Assembly: GCA_023079485.1 (NCBI GenBank)
Contig: CM041090.1
Span: 9,980,519-10,044,518, forward strand
From: Archilochus colubris
Taxonomy: Eukaryota; Chordata; Aves; Apodiformes; Trochilidae
Direction of reading: 5' to 3'
Length of the DNA: 64,000 nt
In this document: piece by piece, positions 26,036-38,405 of the stretch
Position numbering within the stretch: the stretch's first letter is position 1
Layout of the letters: each line of letters opens with the position of its first letter
Notes under the pieces: generated by a model
What the model saw: the letters and a program-made list of their open reading frames with translations, nothing else
Told to the model about the DNA's origin: nothing
The model's database searches: none
Program-made: the position numbers and the translations under genes

Positions 26036-26336
26036 ATGGTGAGCCCGCGCAGGCGGGGGCTGCGGTCGAAGAGGAAGCGGGAGAAGATGGCGGTGAGGCG
26101 GCGGCTGATAGAGCTGCTCCAGGGCATGGACGGACCGGGCTCCGTCGTTATGGAGCAGTCGTCCTCCGCCCCCTCTTCTCCTTGTGCCTCACCGCCGCGC
26201 TCGCCGCTGGCTTTACCCCCGCGGCTGCTGTCGGAGCAGTGCGCGGTGTTTCACTGCCGCGGCTGCTGGACGGTGCTCGGGGACTCGCTGGATCTCTGCG
26301 CGGAGGACCCGCAGCTCGGCGTCCTCGCCTGCTACA
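26036..26336 (+). CDS. OIP5: OIP5 exon 1
   Basis: Residues 1-100 plus one base of 101. It carries the first zinc-binding CxxC pair. Donor CTACA|gtcagt, phase 1. An AAGATGGCGG YY1-type motif lies at 26084-26093 over Met18. Confidence 0.88.
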
Positions 26337-29300
26337 GTCAGTGCTCCCCGGGATGGGCAGTGCCCTGCTCCAGAGTCCTTCGGCCAGGGCTGGGATCCAT
26401 GGGATGGGTGGGGAAGGATGAGGGTCCGGCACACCCGGCGTGTCGCCCACCTTCCGCGGGTGTCTGGGCTGTGCTTCCCCACGCGTGTCCCAGGGCGGGA
26501 GGGAGGGAGCGGCTCTGCCTTGCCGGGGGTGGGCTCGGGGGGAAGCGGTGCGTGGGTCCTCGATTTCAGGGGTTCTCTCCTTCTCCTCAGAAGTGACAGA
26601 CAAGGTGGTCTGGCAGGATTCGCTCATGGTCGGCCTGGAGGGAGCCCTCGAGGGATGGTGCGTAAGTTCAGCGACTTTTGGCTTCGGGTTTTAGTACCCG
26701 TGCTTTATTATTACGGATGGAGAATCCTCTTGTTGCTCGCATTTTTCTCCAAACTAAAAGTTTTGCTGTTCCGGACTTTGTTGATGGAGGAGAACGTTTG
26801 AGCAACGCAGTAGAAGACGGCCCAGCCTTTTGCTCTGTTTTTCTGCTTTTATCCTAAGAGTTGTATTCCCTTCATTAAGATATCTCTTTGTTTCTTTGAG
26901 GGGGATAGGGTTTTGTTTGTTTGGTTTGGTTTGGAGTTTGTGGGGGGTTTTTTGTTTTTGTTTGTTTGTGGGTTGTTTTTTTTGTTGTTGTTGGTTTGTG
27001 TTTGGGGATTTATTTTTTTTGTGGTTTTTGGTGGGTTGTTTTTTTTTTTAACACTGAAAATAAATAACTTCTGCTCTATTTATGAGCCTAAAGCTAGCAA
27101 CAGGTTTAGGAACTCTGGGGTTAATCTGGTGGAAAGGATGTAAATATCACCCGGTGACTTAAATAACCAGTAGCTTGCTTAAATGATGAGTAAAGGCTGC
27201 TCTACCCTTCTGTAAGGTTTGAATATTTTGAAAATAAAAGACTTGGGCTGTTTTTTGGGTGGGTGGGTTTTTATTTTTGGGGGGGGGGTGTGTGTCTCTC
27301 TGTGAGGCACTAATTTGTTTTATCAGAAGGAAGTTTCACATCTATAACCTGCCACTATGTGGTTATAAGCCATGCATTTTCTCCCCTAATTACAGCTTCC
27401 CTTATTAGAGAGATTATTTCTTACTGAACACCCAACATCTTACGTTCCCATTTTCTCCAGATGTATTACTTATTTAAGGAGAAAGCAGCATTGTTTTGCT
27501 GTTCTGGTAGAACTGATTATTTGGTGTCTTCTGACAAGCATTCAGGATCTATGCTTTCTGAAATTCCTGTTAAATAATTCTTTTTCTTTTCTTTTTTAGT
27601 ACATACTATTTTTTATCCTGTGGGTCGTGTGACTTGGTACTGGGTTTCATTCTTTACTCTGCCCCCAGTAACCTGGCCTATCTCCGGAGCTGCTTCTCCT
27701 TACTCAAGGACAACATCATCTGGTGAGTATACTGAGGTCTTAGGGTCAATCATTTAGTGTGAATATGTAATTTACTTCAACAGGGAGTACAGGGATGAAA
27801 CTAATTATAGATGAGAGTGTTGAGAAAACCTTAGAATTTTAGAATGATGCCATTATTTTGTACAAGATGTACTCTGTATATATGCAAGTTTAAATTGTAG
27901 TCAGAAAAGCACAAAATTAGTACCACAGCCATCCTGGAATAACTTGGCCTTGAAAAAATTAATCAATTTAAGGGTATCTCGTGTAAATCACCAGCTTGGC
28001 AGAGAAGACTGGAGGTCTGTATGGATAATTTGACCTAAGGAATGCAGGAGGTGATAAAGAAGAACCCAAATTAAGAAGACTGACTGCTGAACAGTCTAGG
28101 ATAGCTTGAGATATAGACCTTGAAATATTGTCTCTTTTAGGTGAACTTATCTCATTGTAATGTCACATCCCTAGGTCAAAAAGACCCCTGGACTTGTGTG
28201 ATAACAGAAATACTGATGTAACCATATTATAACCATATTATAACCATATTATAACCATATTATAACTATATGCAAGTTGCTAACCAGTCATGGTAACAAA
28301 GATGGATTTGGAAGTTAACTAACTCAACAGTTCTGTGTGTAAATATGTAATGGAAAAATCTTTTTTGTGCTTGATTCATGGGATAGTATCAAGCACCCAG
28401 CTTTGTACAAGAATTCACTAAATAACAGTGTCTCCTTCCTAAATGTTTTATTTTTGTCTGCATTTTGTGAGCCAGCTTAAAACAGTAAAGAGGATTTTAT
28501 GATTTCAAAGTAAAAGCTTTGTTATGTTTTTGATGTTTTAGCTAACTTTAGTAACAAGTTCTTATCTTATTTAAAATAATCTAAACAATTATTGTAATTA
28601 GGGGGGTTTAATTGTTGGTGTTGGTTTCCCCCCCCTTTTTGTTTTTCAGTTATCTCCTACAAAATCAAATGACAGTAGAAGCCTCTAAGGTGAATTTTCC
28701 TCCTGTGACCTTAAAGGAATCAGTCCAGAAAGTAAGGTGCCTATATTAATTCATATGAAAAATATTTTTAAATGCTTATTAGTTTTTTTAGTATATTAAT
28801 TAAAAAATATTGATACAATTACTTTTTTTTTGAAGTGCATAAGATGGAGAAAATACTGTCTTATAGTACAATGACTGATTTAAGTGAATGAGATATGCAG
28901 AAGATTTTTTAGGACCACTGCCTGTCCCATAGGTAAAATAAAGTTACTGTGTGTAGGAGACAGCAAGTGTGTCCAGTATTTATGTGCCTGCTTGTTCCTT
29001 TTTTTATTTAATTATTTTGGTTTCTGCTCAAAGCATAGAAATAGGCTTAAGTTTTGCCCTACTTTAAATCCTCTTCCAGTGTCTTCTCCTAAGATCAGAG
29101 TGTTTATAGGTCAAGTGAGGCTAAAATTATCCAGGTAGCACTTCTAAAGTTGAGACATGTTTTTCGGAAGTGAAAGAAACAAAAAAATTATGGTGCTTTG
29201 TTGAAACACAAATTATGTGACTGTAAAGAGTTAATTCTTGTTGACTAGAACAAGTGCAAGAATCTGGTCTTTGCGTTTTGAGATATGTCAGCAGGATTTG

Positions 29301-29846
29301 ATGCTTGTGTTCTAGATGTTTTAACTTAAACCACAGACTCTGAAAATGGCTTTTTTTGAGGGATCACCCTTATGTATTCCTATTCTGGTGATGAAACAGT
29401 GCCCAGATGTTGCCAAAGATGATCTCTGTCTGTGTAAAAACTTGAAATTCATCAACTAGGAAATAGGGAATTGATTGCATTAAGGCTTCAGGAACTTTGT
29501 CTCCTTCAGCAGTGCTTCCATACACCTCTGAAAAGGGGTTATGTGGGCACACATTCATCTGTGTCCTCTTTGCAGCACAGGCCTCTGATCTGGGTGCCAA
29601 TTTTGGCTGTACTGGATATGCAGTAGAGAGGTTAAAGCCAAGTATAATCTTTTGTCTTGAAAGTGGCTTTTTAGCCACTGAAAGTGGGGTGCACATTATT
29701 CAAGGTCCAGTGTTAGGACATTTTCCTCTATTTTTAATACTCTTATTTCTCTCTTCCAGATGAAAGAAAAAGTTGTGGAGCTCTACTTTCGCATGGAAAG
29801 TGTGAAGAAGCAGCTGGAGGAACTGGAAGAAGAGAGAATAATCTGA
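26036..29846 (+). CDS. OIP5: OIP5 (Mis18-beta), centromere licensing factor, 5 exons
   Basis: OIP5/Mis18-beta forms the Mis18 complex with Mis18-alpha and M18BP1, which primes centromeres for CENP-A loading after mitosis. Exons are 26036-26336, 26591-26657, 27600-27722, 28650-28731 and 29760-29846 (TGA at 29844-29846), giving 219 residues (human 229). The Mis18/Yippee-like zinc domain spans about residues 68-165. Its two CxxC pairs are present, C74/C77 (FHCRGCW) and C130/C133 (LSCGSCD), and human-like landmarks include LLSEQCAVF, SLMVGLEGALEG, GFILYSAP and ICYLLQNQM. The C terminus is a short coiled coil (MKEKVVELYFRMESVKKQLE). The N terminus (1-67) is basic then S/P-rich and poorly conserved. 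Met18 at 26087 has a stronger start context (aagATGg) than Met1 (ttaATGg), so the start is uncertain. Confidence 0.93.
26591..26657 (+). CDS. OIP5: OIP5 exon 2
   Basis: Residues 101-122, VTDKVVWQDSLMVGLEGALE then G. Acceptor ttctcctcag, donor GGATG|gtgcgt, phase 2. Confidence 0.92.
26658..27599 (+). other. OIP5: OIP5 intron 2 with G/T-rich blocks
   Basis: Contains a G/T-rich low-complexity block at about 26899-27050 (gtttg and ggttt units plus T runs) and a G-run cluster at 27257-27299 (gggtgggtggg, then nine or more G). No gene is visible beyond the open frames these blocks create. Confidence 0.8.
27600..27722 (+). CDS. OIP5: OIP5 exon 3
   Basis: Residues 123-163. It carries the second CxxC pair (C130, C133) and the following hydrophobic strand. 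Acceptor cttttttag, donor ATCTG|gtgagt, phase 2. Confidence 0.94.
28217..28268. repeat. 11-bp tandem repeat in OIP5 intron 3
   Basis: Four to five copies of ATAACCATATT, nearly exact. Confidence 0.88.
28650..28731 (+). CDS. OIP5: OIP5 exon 4
   Basis: Residues 164-191 (CYLLQNQMTVEASKV and the linker to the coiled coil). Acceptor gtttttcag, donor AAA|gtaagg, ending on a complete codon. Confidence 0.93.
29760..29846 (+). CDS. OIP5: OIP5 exon 5 and stop
   Basis: Residues 192-219, the C-terminal coiled coil ending QLEELEEERII and TGA. Acceptor tctcttccag. Confidence 0.93.
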   Translation: MKEKVVELYFRMESVKKQLEELEEERII

Positions 29847-31340
29847 GACATTCTAATAATATCTCAGAGATAATCTGAGAAGAGAGATAAATGGGCAGAA
29901 ATGGTGAGCTCTTCATCAAATGCACTTGCCCTGCAACCAAGATATGAAATAATCAGGGTCATTAATAATATGCCATCTTCAAGAACTGCTGCAGTTTGTT
30001 TCTGCACCTCCACTGGGGTAGTTTACTGTGATGAATTAATGCACAACAGGTTTGAGTGTTGCTCTGTCACTTTATCTGTGTCTAGAAATAAGCAATGCTT
30101 AAGTGCACCCCTTCTTTCTAAGGGGAACACCTGAAATCTGACATTCTGAAGTTATGCTTGGGAAAATGAGTGGCTGATCCATGCAGAGCATCTCTCTCTG
30201 AGACAGTGTAACCATGGCTTTGATTCTCTGAAATTAACTCAGGAGGGAAAAAAGTCTGAAATACTGAAAAACAGTTTTTTGAAAACTTTATGAAACATCC
30301 TAACAAGAGGAGCTATTACAAATTGAATGTTCTTACAGAGATCCAAAGTTTTGTGTTAAATACTGTGTTAAATACAGTGCTCATGGCAGCCAGCTGTTGG
30401 TCAAGTGGTTTAGATGCATCTGGTATGAGGTGCTGCTAAATGGCCTCCTGCAAAGCAGCAAGCTAGCATGCCATGAGAGCTGCAGAGTGTGCTGAAGGCA
30501 TGAGACTGGGAGGCAAAATGCTGGCTGGAGCAAAAGGTTTTGGATTGCAGATTGCCAAGGGCAAGCCATGTGCCTGGCAAGTCCTGTGGAAGTGCAGAAG
30601 CAAGTCAAATTCTGGCAGCTCAGTGAAGCTGAGGCTGTGAGCCACTGCCTGTAACAGATCAGAGCCTTTTGGGGGCTGATGTGAAACTGAGGAACAGTCT
30701 TTCATTCACCTTCACTTCTGCTTAATTAACACTGCTCAGCTGAAGTTGTGATCATCTGCCTGCTGCCAAGATGTTTCATAAAAAAACCCTGATGGGTACT
30801 CAGTGGGAGCTCTCTGGTTTGAGTGGGTTGGTTTTTTCCAAACATCTAGAAAGCAATTTGATGGAGAAGAATGAACACTGCTTTCCCCCTCCTGTTGGGA
30901 CAGAATATCTTTATTCCCAGTCCTTTTTGTCTCCCTTTGTCTGACTGAAGGGCTGCTTTAAACTTTATGAAAAGTTTAGCAGCTGTCTGTAGTAGCCTAG
31001 AGGGTTATATTTACTTGATCAACTTAATTTCAATGATGCAATCTGCCATTCCTTTGCTTCTATTTCCACAGATGTTGGCCCTGTTCTTGCTAATGCCAGT
31101 ATTTCATGGTTATAATTTTTATTTGTAAAACAGCTCTTCCTTGGAGCAGATGGGACAGGACTTGCTGCCAGGCACCTCAGAAGCTTTAGGTGGTGTCTGT
31201 TGTCCTGCTTTTTGATTAATAGTTCCAGGGTTTTTTTATTTGGAGTTCTTGGATATGACTAAGCAGTAACATAATATATCAACATCCATTTTGCAGGGAG
31301 AGGAGGGGCTCTCTCTGTTAAATAAAGTTTTATGAATCTG
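29847..31340 (+). other. OIP5: OIP5 probable 3' UTR
   Basis: Non-coding sequence from the stop to the AATAAA at 31321-31326, the first clear signal I found downstream. Nothing else coding is visible. It may be overlapped by the 3' end of the minus-strand OIP5-AS1 transcript. Confidence 0.5.
31321..31326 (+). terminator. OIP5: Candidate OIP5 poly(A) signal
   Basis: AATAAA followed by a G/T-containing stretch, about 1.47 kb after the OIP5 stop. A second AATAAA lies at 32125-32130. Confidence 0.5.
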
Positions 31341-34300
31341 ACAGGTGTTAAGTGCAAAAATGCAGTGCCTTTTAATGGCAAGATATCCAAACTACCTGAA
31401 GTAAATGTTACAGAACCAGTAAGTTTTTAAAGCTATATTGTGCAAAGTTCAGCACAACAGAGTTCTCTGTTGTGCAGAGAGTTCTTTAAGGGCCTGGTGG
31501 TCTAACTGGGGTTTTGTGACTAAACTTGTTTTGTGCAAGCATCCCCTTATCTTGGGTAAATGTGTTCTACTTTATAGTCTCACTGTCTCTCTTGTGTTAC
31601 TTTCTAAGCCCTTTTGGTCTTGCACCAGTCTAAGAAACAGATTGACAATTGGACTACTCACTTTTGCCCTTTCATTTGGGTTTCTGCATTGAGACTGTTT
31701 CTTGCTGCTTACTTTACATCTGTATTTTGTAGGATAGTGCTACACTTGCTTCATCTACCTGTGTCCAGCCCTAAAAGGAAGAGAACGCTGTCAGTTGTAT
31801 TTTATTGTATTATCTTTAAAGTTGTAAAGAAAAATACTTTAATTAAAAAACCCAGTGAAATTCAGATACATTGTGTGGATCAGTAATGATATGTGAGTCA
31901 CAAGCCTGTTTCTTTTCCAGTGGTAACAATTATACCCTGAGCCTTCTGTAAACCAGGCTTGGAAACCATGTAGCAGGCTGGGGAGCTATGGCTTTTCCAC
32001 AGGCCTCATTAGGGGGTGCCAGTGCTTCCCAGTTACAGCACTTCCCAAAAATTTCAGCAGCAACTGCAGGGTTGTTCCTCCCTGCAGGTTGTGTGGAATT
32101 TTTCAGAAATGTAGTTGCTAAAACAATAAATGATCCGTATATATGAAATGGCTTTACTACTTTTAGGCATTCTTTATGAACAGAAGCTTTCTGCTGCAAT
32201 CTAGAACAACCCTTTAAGCTTTTATCTCCTAAATTGCCCATCTTAGTACAACTGGAGTAAGAATTTTAATTTGTTTGCCTTCCAAGAAGTGAGAAGCTCC
32301 TGTGCCCAGTGTCTGCTGGAACAGTTGGACCCAAACCAGATAATCAGCATATGTGAGTTTAACTCAAATTGTTAAGTTTTGGCAAAGCAAGTACAAATAC
32401 ATCTCAGAAATATACTGTATAGTAAGCTGATAGTTTTTTCTTAACAAATGACACATCCAGTTTTAGTGCATTCTCAGCCTGTGCTGCTTTATTGCTAAAA
32501 AAAATTTGTATACAGGTGCAGAGTTTCCAAGTTTATTTTTAAACAGTTCCTCTTTACAGTGTCAAAAGAATAAAATCTTATCTTGAAAACCTCAAAGATG
32601 CATAGATATAAAAGCAAGCTGCCTTTTGGAAAAACATCAGAATTACAGGGAGACATTCTTTCACTGTTGCCATGTAAAACGTGTGTAATGGGAGTACATA
32701 GTTCCTAGTAACACCAATAAATTCCTCCATTAATCCATGTAAGGATGCCATCAGAAGTTCAGTACAAGAAGTATTTTCTAACCTGTTTTTTAAGTACAAA
32801 TGTAATATTTAAGGATCTATAGCTAATACTTTGTTGCTGTTATGTATTTCAAGAGGAAGGAATCTTCACTGACATCCTAAAGTAGCTTATTGCCCAACTT
32901 TTGTATCTTTGGGAATAAGCATTAACAACTGATAAAACTGCTTACTCATCACACAGAAAATATATTTAACAGAGTTTAAAACCATGCAAAGCACTCTAAA
33001 GAATACCCACTAAGAATTAGGTGGCCATGGTTAATTGCTGGGCTAAACTTGTTATACAAATTCCCTTTTTGCTTGAAGAAGTTGGCTCAAAGGATTTAAT
33101 GTATTCTAACTTCTGATACCATAAAATATTGATCTTCTCTCACAATATTCCTATCTTCATTTGGCAATTTTTGTACATCTAGAAAAAGCACTCATGAGAA
33201 AAATGCAGCCACCATTCTAAACTCAAATCACGGTGCTTTATGGATGGTTGGTTATGAAGGATGAACAGGATTTAACTTGACACACAATTTCTTCCTCCAA
33301 GACCCTTCCTCTTTCTTAAATAGAAGAGGACTAAACCTCTGTACATGGAGAAGTGTTCTGCACAAGTTAAGCCCACCTGCAAAACTAAGCTAAGCTGGAA
33401 GTACATAATTCTGCAGTAACAAGCTAGTATTCTATATGTTTGGACACAAGTTTAAACTTGGAAAAGTATTAGTGATGTAGGCTATGTCACACGTTCTATG
33501 TTATTTTCAAACCACCAGCAGAAATTCACTGCATTATCCACTAAAACACTTGGGAAATATTAGAGAACACTCTTAAGAGTTTACAGAAAGATGGCACCCA
33601 AATTCCCTTTTATTTAATAACTGAAATAAAGAAAAAAAGACTATTGCAACCTGTGTTGCAGAAGATAAAGACCTTCAGTGATCAAATCTTATTTTCTATT
33701 TTTAAAAATCTCTTTAAAGAACTTAAAAAATATACAAGATTACTAGTATTTTCAGGCTCATTCCTGCAGGTGCCATTATTGCTGGCTGGTACCAGTATGC
33801 TTCAGTACAGCTGCCTATGTGGCTAGAGAGTTACCTGAAAATACTGTCTATTAAAAAGCTATTCAACACCTGAAATATATGTAATGTGCTTATTAATTTC
33901 AGTCTTCTCCAAATAATTTCTCTCACCACACCCAAGTTTATTACCTCCTGTCTGGCAAACACTACACTCAGTTTAAGTCTGTTGTTTCCATTACTTGGTT
34001 TGTTGTCTTTGCTTGATTTGTGGTTTGTTTGTTTTTCACCTGTTGCTTCCCCCCTGCACCTTGTAAGAAACTCTGCACCCTTTTCCTTGCTACAGCTGCA
34101 GCAGGTGAGAAACCTCATCTCACCCCTAAACAGGCTTAGTTCATGCCCTGCTTTTTACATGCCCAGGACATTAATATGAACCAGACAAGTTTATAAAGGT
34201 GAGTTCTGCTGATCCTGGTTCCTGATTTACAGTTTTGGTGCCATGCTTCTGTCCCTATCTATACATTCTGCCCCTTTCTCTACAGAGGCAGCACATTCCC

Positions 34301-37300
34301 TAAAGAAACAAAATTTGAGAATCAAAGCAGGAAGTTCAAGCTATTGGTATATTAATTCCTATTGCTTTATTATGTATAAATGCATATCTCAATTTACTGG
34401 TAATAACTACATTACACTAGACATTTTGAATCATGCATAATTAGAATACTAGCTCTAAGATTTGGTTTGTGGGCCTGTGCCACTTTCCTTCAGTTTCTCA
34501 ATGCAGTTCTTCATGCCTAGGGCATTCCAAACTAGCAGTCTTTTATCTGACCTGCAAACACTCATTTGGAGGGGAAATGAAGAGAAGCAGACAGGATTTA
34601 CACAGGACACACTAAACAGTAAGTTGCCTTTTATCTTTAACCTTAAATGTTGTAAAGTCTTAGAGAATCTGTCTTTATTCAAACCTGCTACATAGGCTCT
34701 GCTTACATCATAAACACTGACAGTTTCTCTAAAACTGGTAAGAAAGCACAGAGCAGACTGAAGGGGAACAGACATCACAATCAATGGTGACCACTGCTGG
34801 CTTTGTGTGCCAATCCAAAGCACTGCTTGGGAAACCACTGGCTCACTTGGAAAAAGAAATTCAATAGAATAACTTGGAACTGCAATTATGCAGCTCTGTA
34901 GCTGAACAGCAAGCAGGATTAGTTTTTGGAGGAAGACCAGACAGTTACCTAGGGATGCAAGAAGCACTTCTAAGACTGGTTATCCTTTAAAAAAACATTC
35001 TTCCATATTTTTCCCCTCTCTGCCCAAAACCCACGCTGCCAGCTCTTGACAATGTAACCCTTGTGAAAAGTACCAGTGTCCTGTAGCTCACTACAACTTC
35101 CTCTCACTCACTATCAAGGAGTCTTTGCAGGACTTTCTTTTTTTGTCCTAAAACTGACAATTGTCCTGCAGAAGGTGCAGTTCTCAACACCAGGACTGCT
35201 AAAGGAGGCCACTCCGCTGCTGCTATCCCACACTGAAATGTGGCAGCATCTTCCACTTCAGTTTTAGAAGCAGTGAAATCAAGGGGGTTGGAGGGAGGGA
35301 AGGCCATGCTGAAAGGCAAAATGATTCATTTTGTTGCTGTGAATAGTAATTTCTAGTCTAGCAGTCCACAGAGTACAGATTGTTATAAAAAGTCTGATCT
35401 GGGAAGAATATTTAGATAGCTTGCCTGGCTACCGCCATCTTGGTTCCTCTCCTCCCACCTCTCTGAAGGAATAAATCCTTAAGGAATTCTATTCAGTTAT
35501 TAAGTTCATAGTTATGAAGTATGAACGTGACTGTGTTTTCATTATTATTTCATTATTATGTAAATGTACTTGCTGACCACAGACCAGAATTCATGTATAA
35601 TTTTTCTACTGTAATCGGGTAAGAAATTAAGAGTTCCCTACAGCCAGCTTCCAATTTTATCAATAACTCAATAGCTGGAACTTCAGCTGGTTGCAACATT
35701 CCAAATGGATTCCAAATGGAAATGCAAGCATGCTTTTCCCACCCTCATGCATCTTGAGTACTTTATACTGTAAAAAATGCTCACAGCCCTCACAGTCTCC
35801 TTATCAACCTATGAAGGTTGCCTTCACCTCCCTGGTCTTAAAACATCAGAAGCTTCCCTTCAGCCTTACACCAAACTGCTCCAGCTTTCTCAAATAAATC
35901 TTGTTAGATAGATCAAAGCTTCTGATGTAATAATTCTGTTCAGAATGCAGTATTATCTCTTGGGCCATACTGTCTTCTATAGATGACATACCTGGACTGA
36001 AAATGGCATCAACTGTGGATATTTTAGAATTCCTGTGGTTCTTTTAGGAATCCTTTGACAGCAAATACTTTGCTGGGTGCAAAGGCTGCAGCCACAGTGA
36101 AACCAGGGACTTCACAGCACTTGCCTCTGCAAAACTCCAGGCTGAAACAGCATTTAGCAGGGCTAAAGTTATTTTTTGCTGTATAGTAACATTTTTAGAA
36201 TACTGCATTTGTGCTCGGGATGTACAAATGGTTTGAGTGTCAAGTGTTTTCTAGTTCTCTTATTTAAAGATCATCTCAGATTGGTCTTTTTAAACAAGGA
36301 AAACTAAAATTACTTTCCACAATAAAGGCTTCCAACTTCAGAGTCAGGTTCTCTTCATAGTCCAATTATTTGTAAGGATTTACTTTCTTCTCAGAGAAAC
36401 ACAGCAAGTACTAGATTACAAAAAAAGAAAAAAAAATTGGGAAACTTAGCTATCCTTTTGAAAAGAACTGTCTGCCCTTCCCCCAGCACTCACTGACAGT
36501 GCTTCAGACATGTGACAAAGCTAATTTTTTAAAATTTTATTTATCAGGTTCATTAACTAAGTATTCAAGTGCCAAATTCCCTCCAATGAGAGGAACATAA
36601 GATGAATTCACCCATTTTCTGAGGAAAAGATTCTTCACACGACTCCCTGCAGCACAGAGCACCACAAACTTATTTGGTTATTACTCACTTACTCTACTGT
36701 ACAGTCTTGCTAATGCAAGTTATTTACTATCACATGCAGAAACAGTTATTGCTACTAAAGTTCTATTTTCTTATTAAATCATCTTATGGCTTTGTTTGCA
36801 TCAGGGATTCTTCCCCCTACATACTGTGCTATTTTGCATTCCGGTTTCAGAGGTATTTTTCAATTGATTCTCCAAGCACTAAACTACTTTATTCAATGGT
36901 ACAGCTACTTCTACTTGGAACTGAACCTAACTCTCAGCACAGGTCCTCCAGAGCTCTGCTGTAAATGGCCAACCTGTCCAATTTTCTTGGAAATTTATTA
37001 GATGCAGAGGGTTGGTTGGCTGGTTTGCCCTGTTACATACATTAACTCTTCACGAGTTTTTGGTTTTGCACCAAAGGACATGCTTCTTGATTCATTACTT
37101 TAGAGAGAAATGGTATCAAAATTACAAAACCGAGCTACCCATCCCCTCCCTCCCCCTAATGGCCATTTACAGGCAGGTCTCAGGAAAAAAAGATGCAGTA
37201 TCCTCTCTAAATTGAAAGATAATTTTGTTCTTGTAAAAGAGAGAAATAAATGGTGAAGAGCAACACTGGCACCAAAGAAAAAGACTTTTTCCTAAGATAA

Positions 37301-37529
37301 ATCAGAGGATGCCATCCACAGAGCATTGCACATCTCAGGAATCACACCAGCCTCCTATTTGACCAGTTCAAACTGCTCACTGAGTGCTAAATCATTTGGA
37401 CTTCCCCTGGTCTAAACTTTCCTTCTGCAAAAAGTAGAGGGAGAGACAGAAATTATTAAAACTGAGCTTAGAGCTGGAAATCAATCCTGGGAGTTACCTA
37501 AAATACAGGACAATGAATTCTCAGTAATA

Positions 37530-37722
37530 CAGGGGTGGGGAACCTTTGATCCATAGGCTAGAATAACAGCCTGCTGTACAGATACAGACTGCAATGTTCA
37601 ACAGCTCTTGACTTATTATATTCTCTATTATAATCAACATGAAGATGTATGTAAATGCAGGATCCACCAAAGGTGCTAGAAGACTCAGTAGGACTTCAGC
37701 CAAAAAAGGTTCCCCATTCATG
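37530..37722. mobile_element. hAT-like miniature element with terminal inverted repeats
   Basis: CAGGGGTGGGGAACC at 37530-37544 is mirrored by ggttccccattcatg at 37708-37722 (12 of 15 positions complementary). CAGGGGT...AACC ends are typical of hAT DNA transposons. The enclosed 160 bp have no transposase. A flanking 8-bp target duplication is not convincing. It lies about 660 bp downstream (in the minus-strand transcript) of the miR-7 site. Confidence 0.5.
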
Positions 37723-38379
37723 CAACGATGGATAAAAGTCTTCCATGTGTAATTGGCAGATGTATTTTGCAACCATTATTTTATAATGAGAGTAATTTTT
37801 AACTAGTCGTAACAATTATATAGTCAGATCTAAATAAAAGATCAACTTAATTAACAGATTTTGTAAATAATCTTAAGGTAGCAGAGAGGTGTACAAAATA
37901 CACACAAACTCCTTAGTATATTTGTAGTTTTCTGAGTGTATCACAGGATAAGTAATAATACAAATGAAAGTGCTACACATGGAAGAAAACACCTTCAATA
38001 AAGACCAAACAGAAAAGAAACACACTGACAGAGATGAGCATTTTGGACTCTTACACACACTTAGCTTACTATTGCAGTTGGACAGATAGACTAAAACCAG
38101 AAAGTCAGCTATGATTCTATGAAGCCCATTAAGTGAATGCATTCCATTCCTAAGGACAGCATTTCCATCATCAAAGGGAGGATACTGCATGTTTAGACCA
38201 TGTTTGTGACTATTTCTATTGTATCCTTTCTATTGTTAATTACACTATCATCACTGTTTATTAATAAATTTGTCACTCTGAAATTGTAAAAATACTACTA
38301 GGCTCATGCACTGATCCTAACATGGCACTACAGTTTGCTACAAAGCACTAATGCTTATGGAACTATACACATCTCAAAA

Positions 38380-38405
38380 TGGAAGACATTGGTGATTTTG
38401 TTGTT
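38380..38405 (-). promoter_or_regulatory. OIP5-AS1: Cyrano miR-7 site (target-directed miRNA degradation type)
   Basis: On the plus strand TGGAAGAC (38380-38387) equals miR-7 positions 1-8 and GTGATTTTGTTGTT (38392-38405) equals its 3' 14 nt. Only the middle differs: ATTG here against TA in miR-7. A minus-strand RNA would therefore pair at 22 of the 24 miR-7 bases with a small internal loop, the architecture known to trigger miR-7 decay. Confidence 0.93.

Larger units (their letters stand above)
25130..26560. promoter_or_regulatory. CpG island over the NUSAP1/OIP5 divergent start
   Basis: GC- and CpG-rich block covering NUSAP1 exon 1, the 309-bp gap between the two start codons, and OIP5 exon 1. 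The several 160-205 codon open frames on both strands are composition artefacts apart from the two first exons. Confidence 0.87.
27723..29759 (+). other. OIP5: OIP5 introns 3 and 4
   Basis: AT-rich introns either side of exon 4 (28650-28731). Apart from the 11-bp tandem repeat I recognise no repeat family or gene. Confidence 0.7.
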
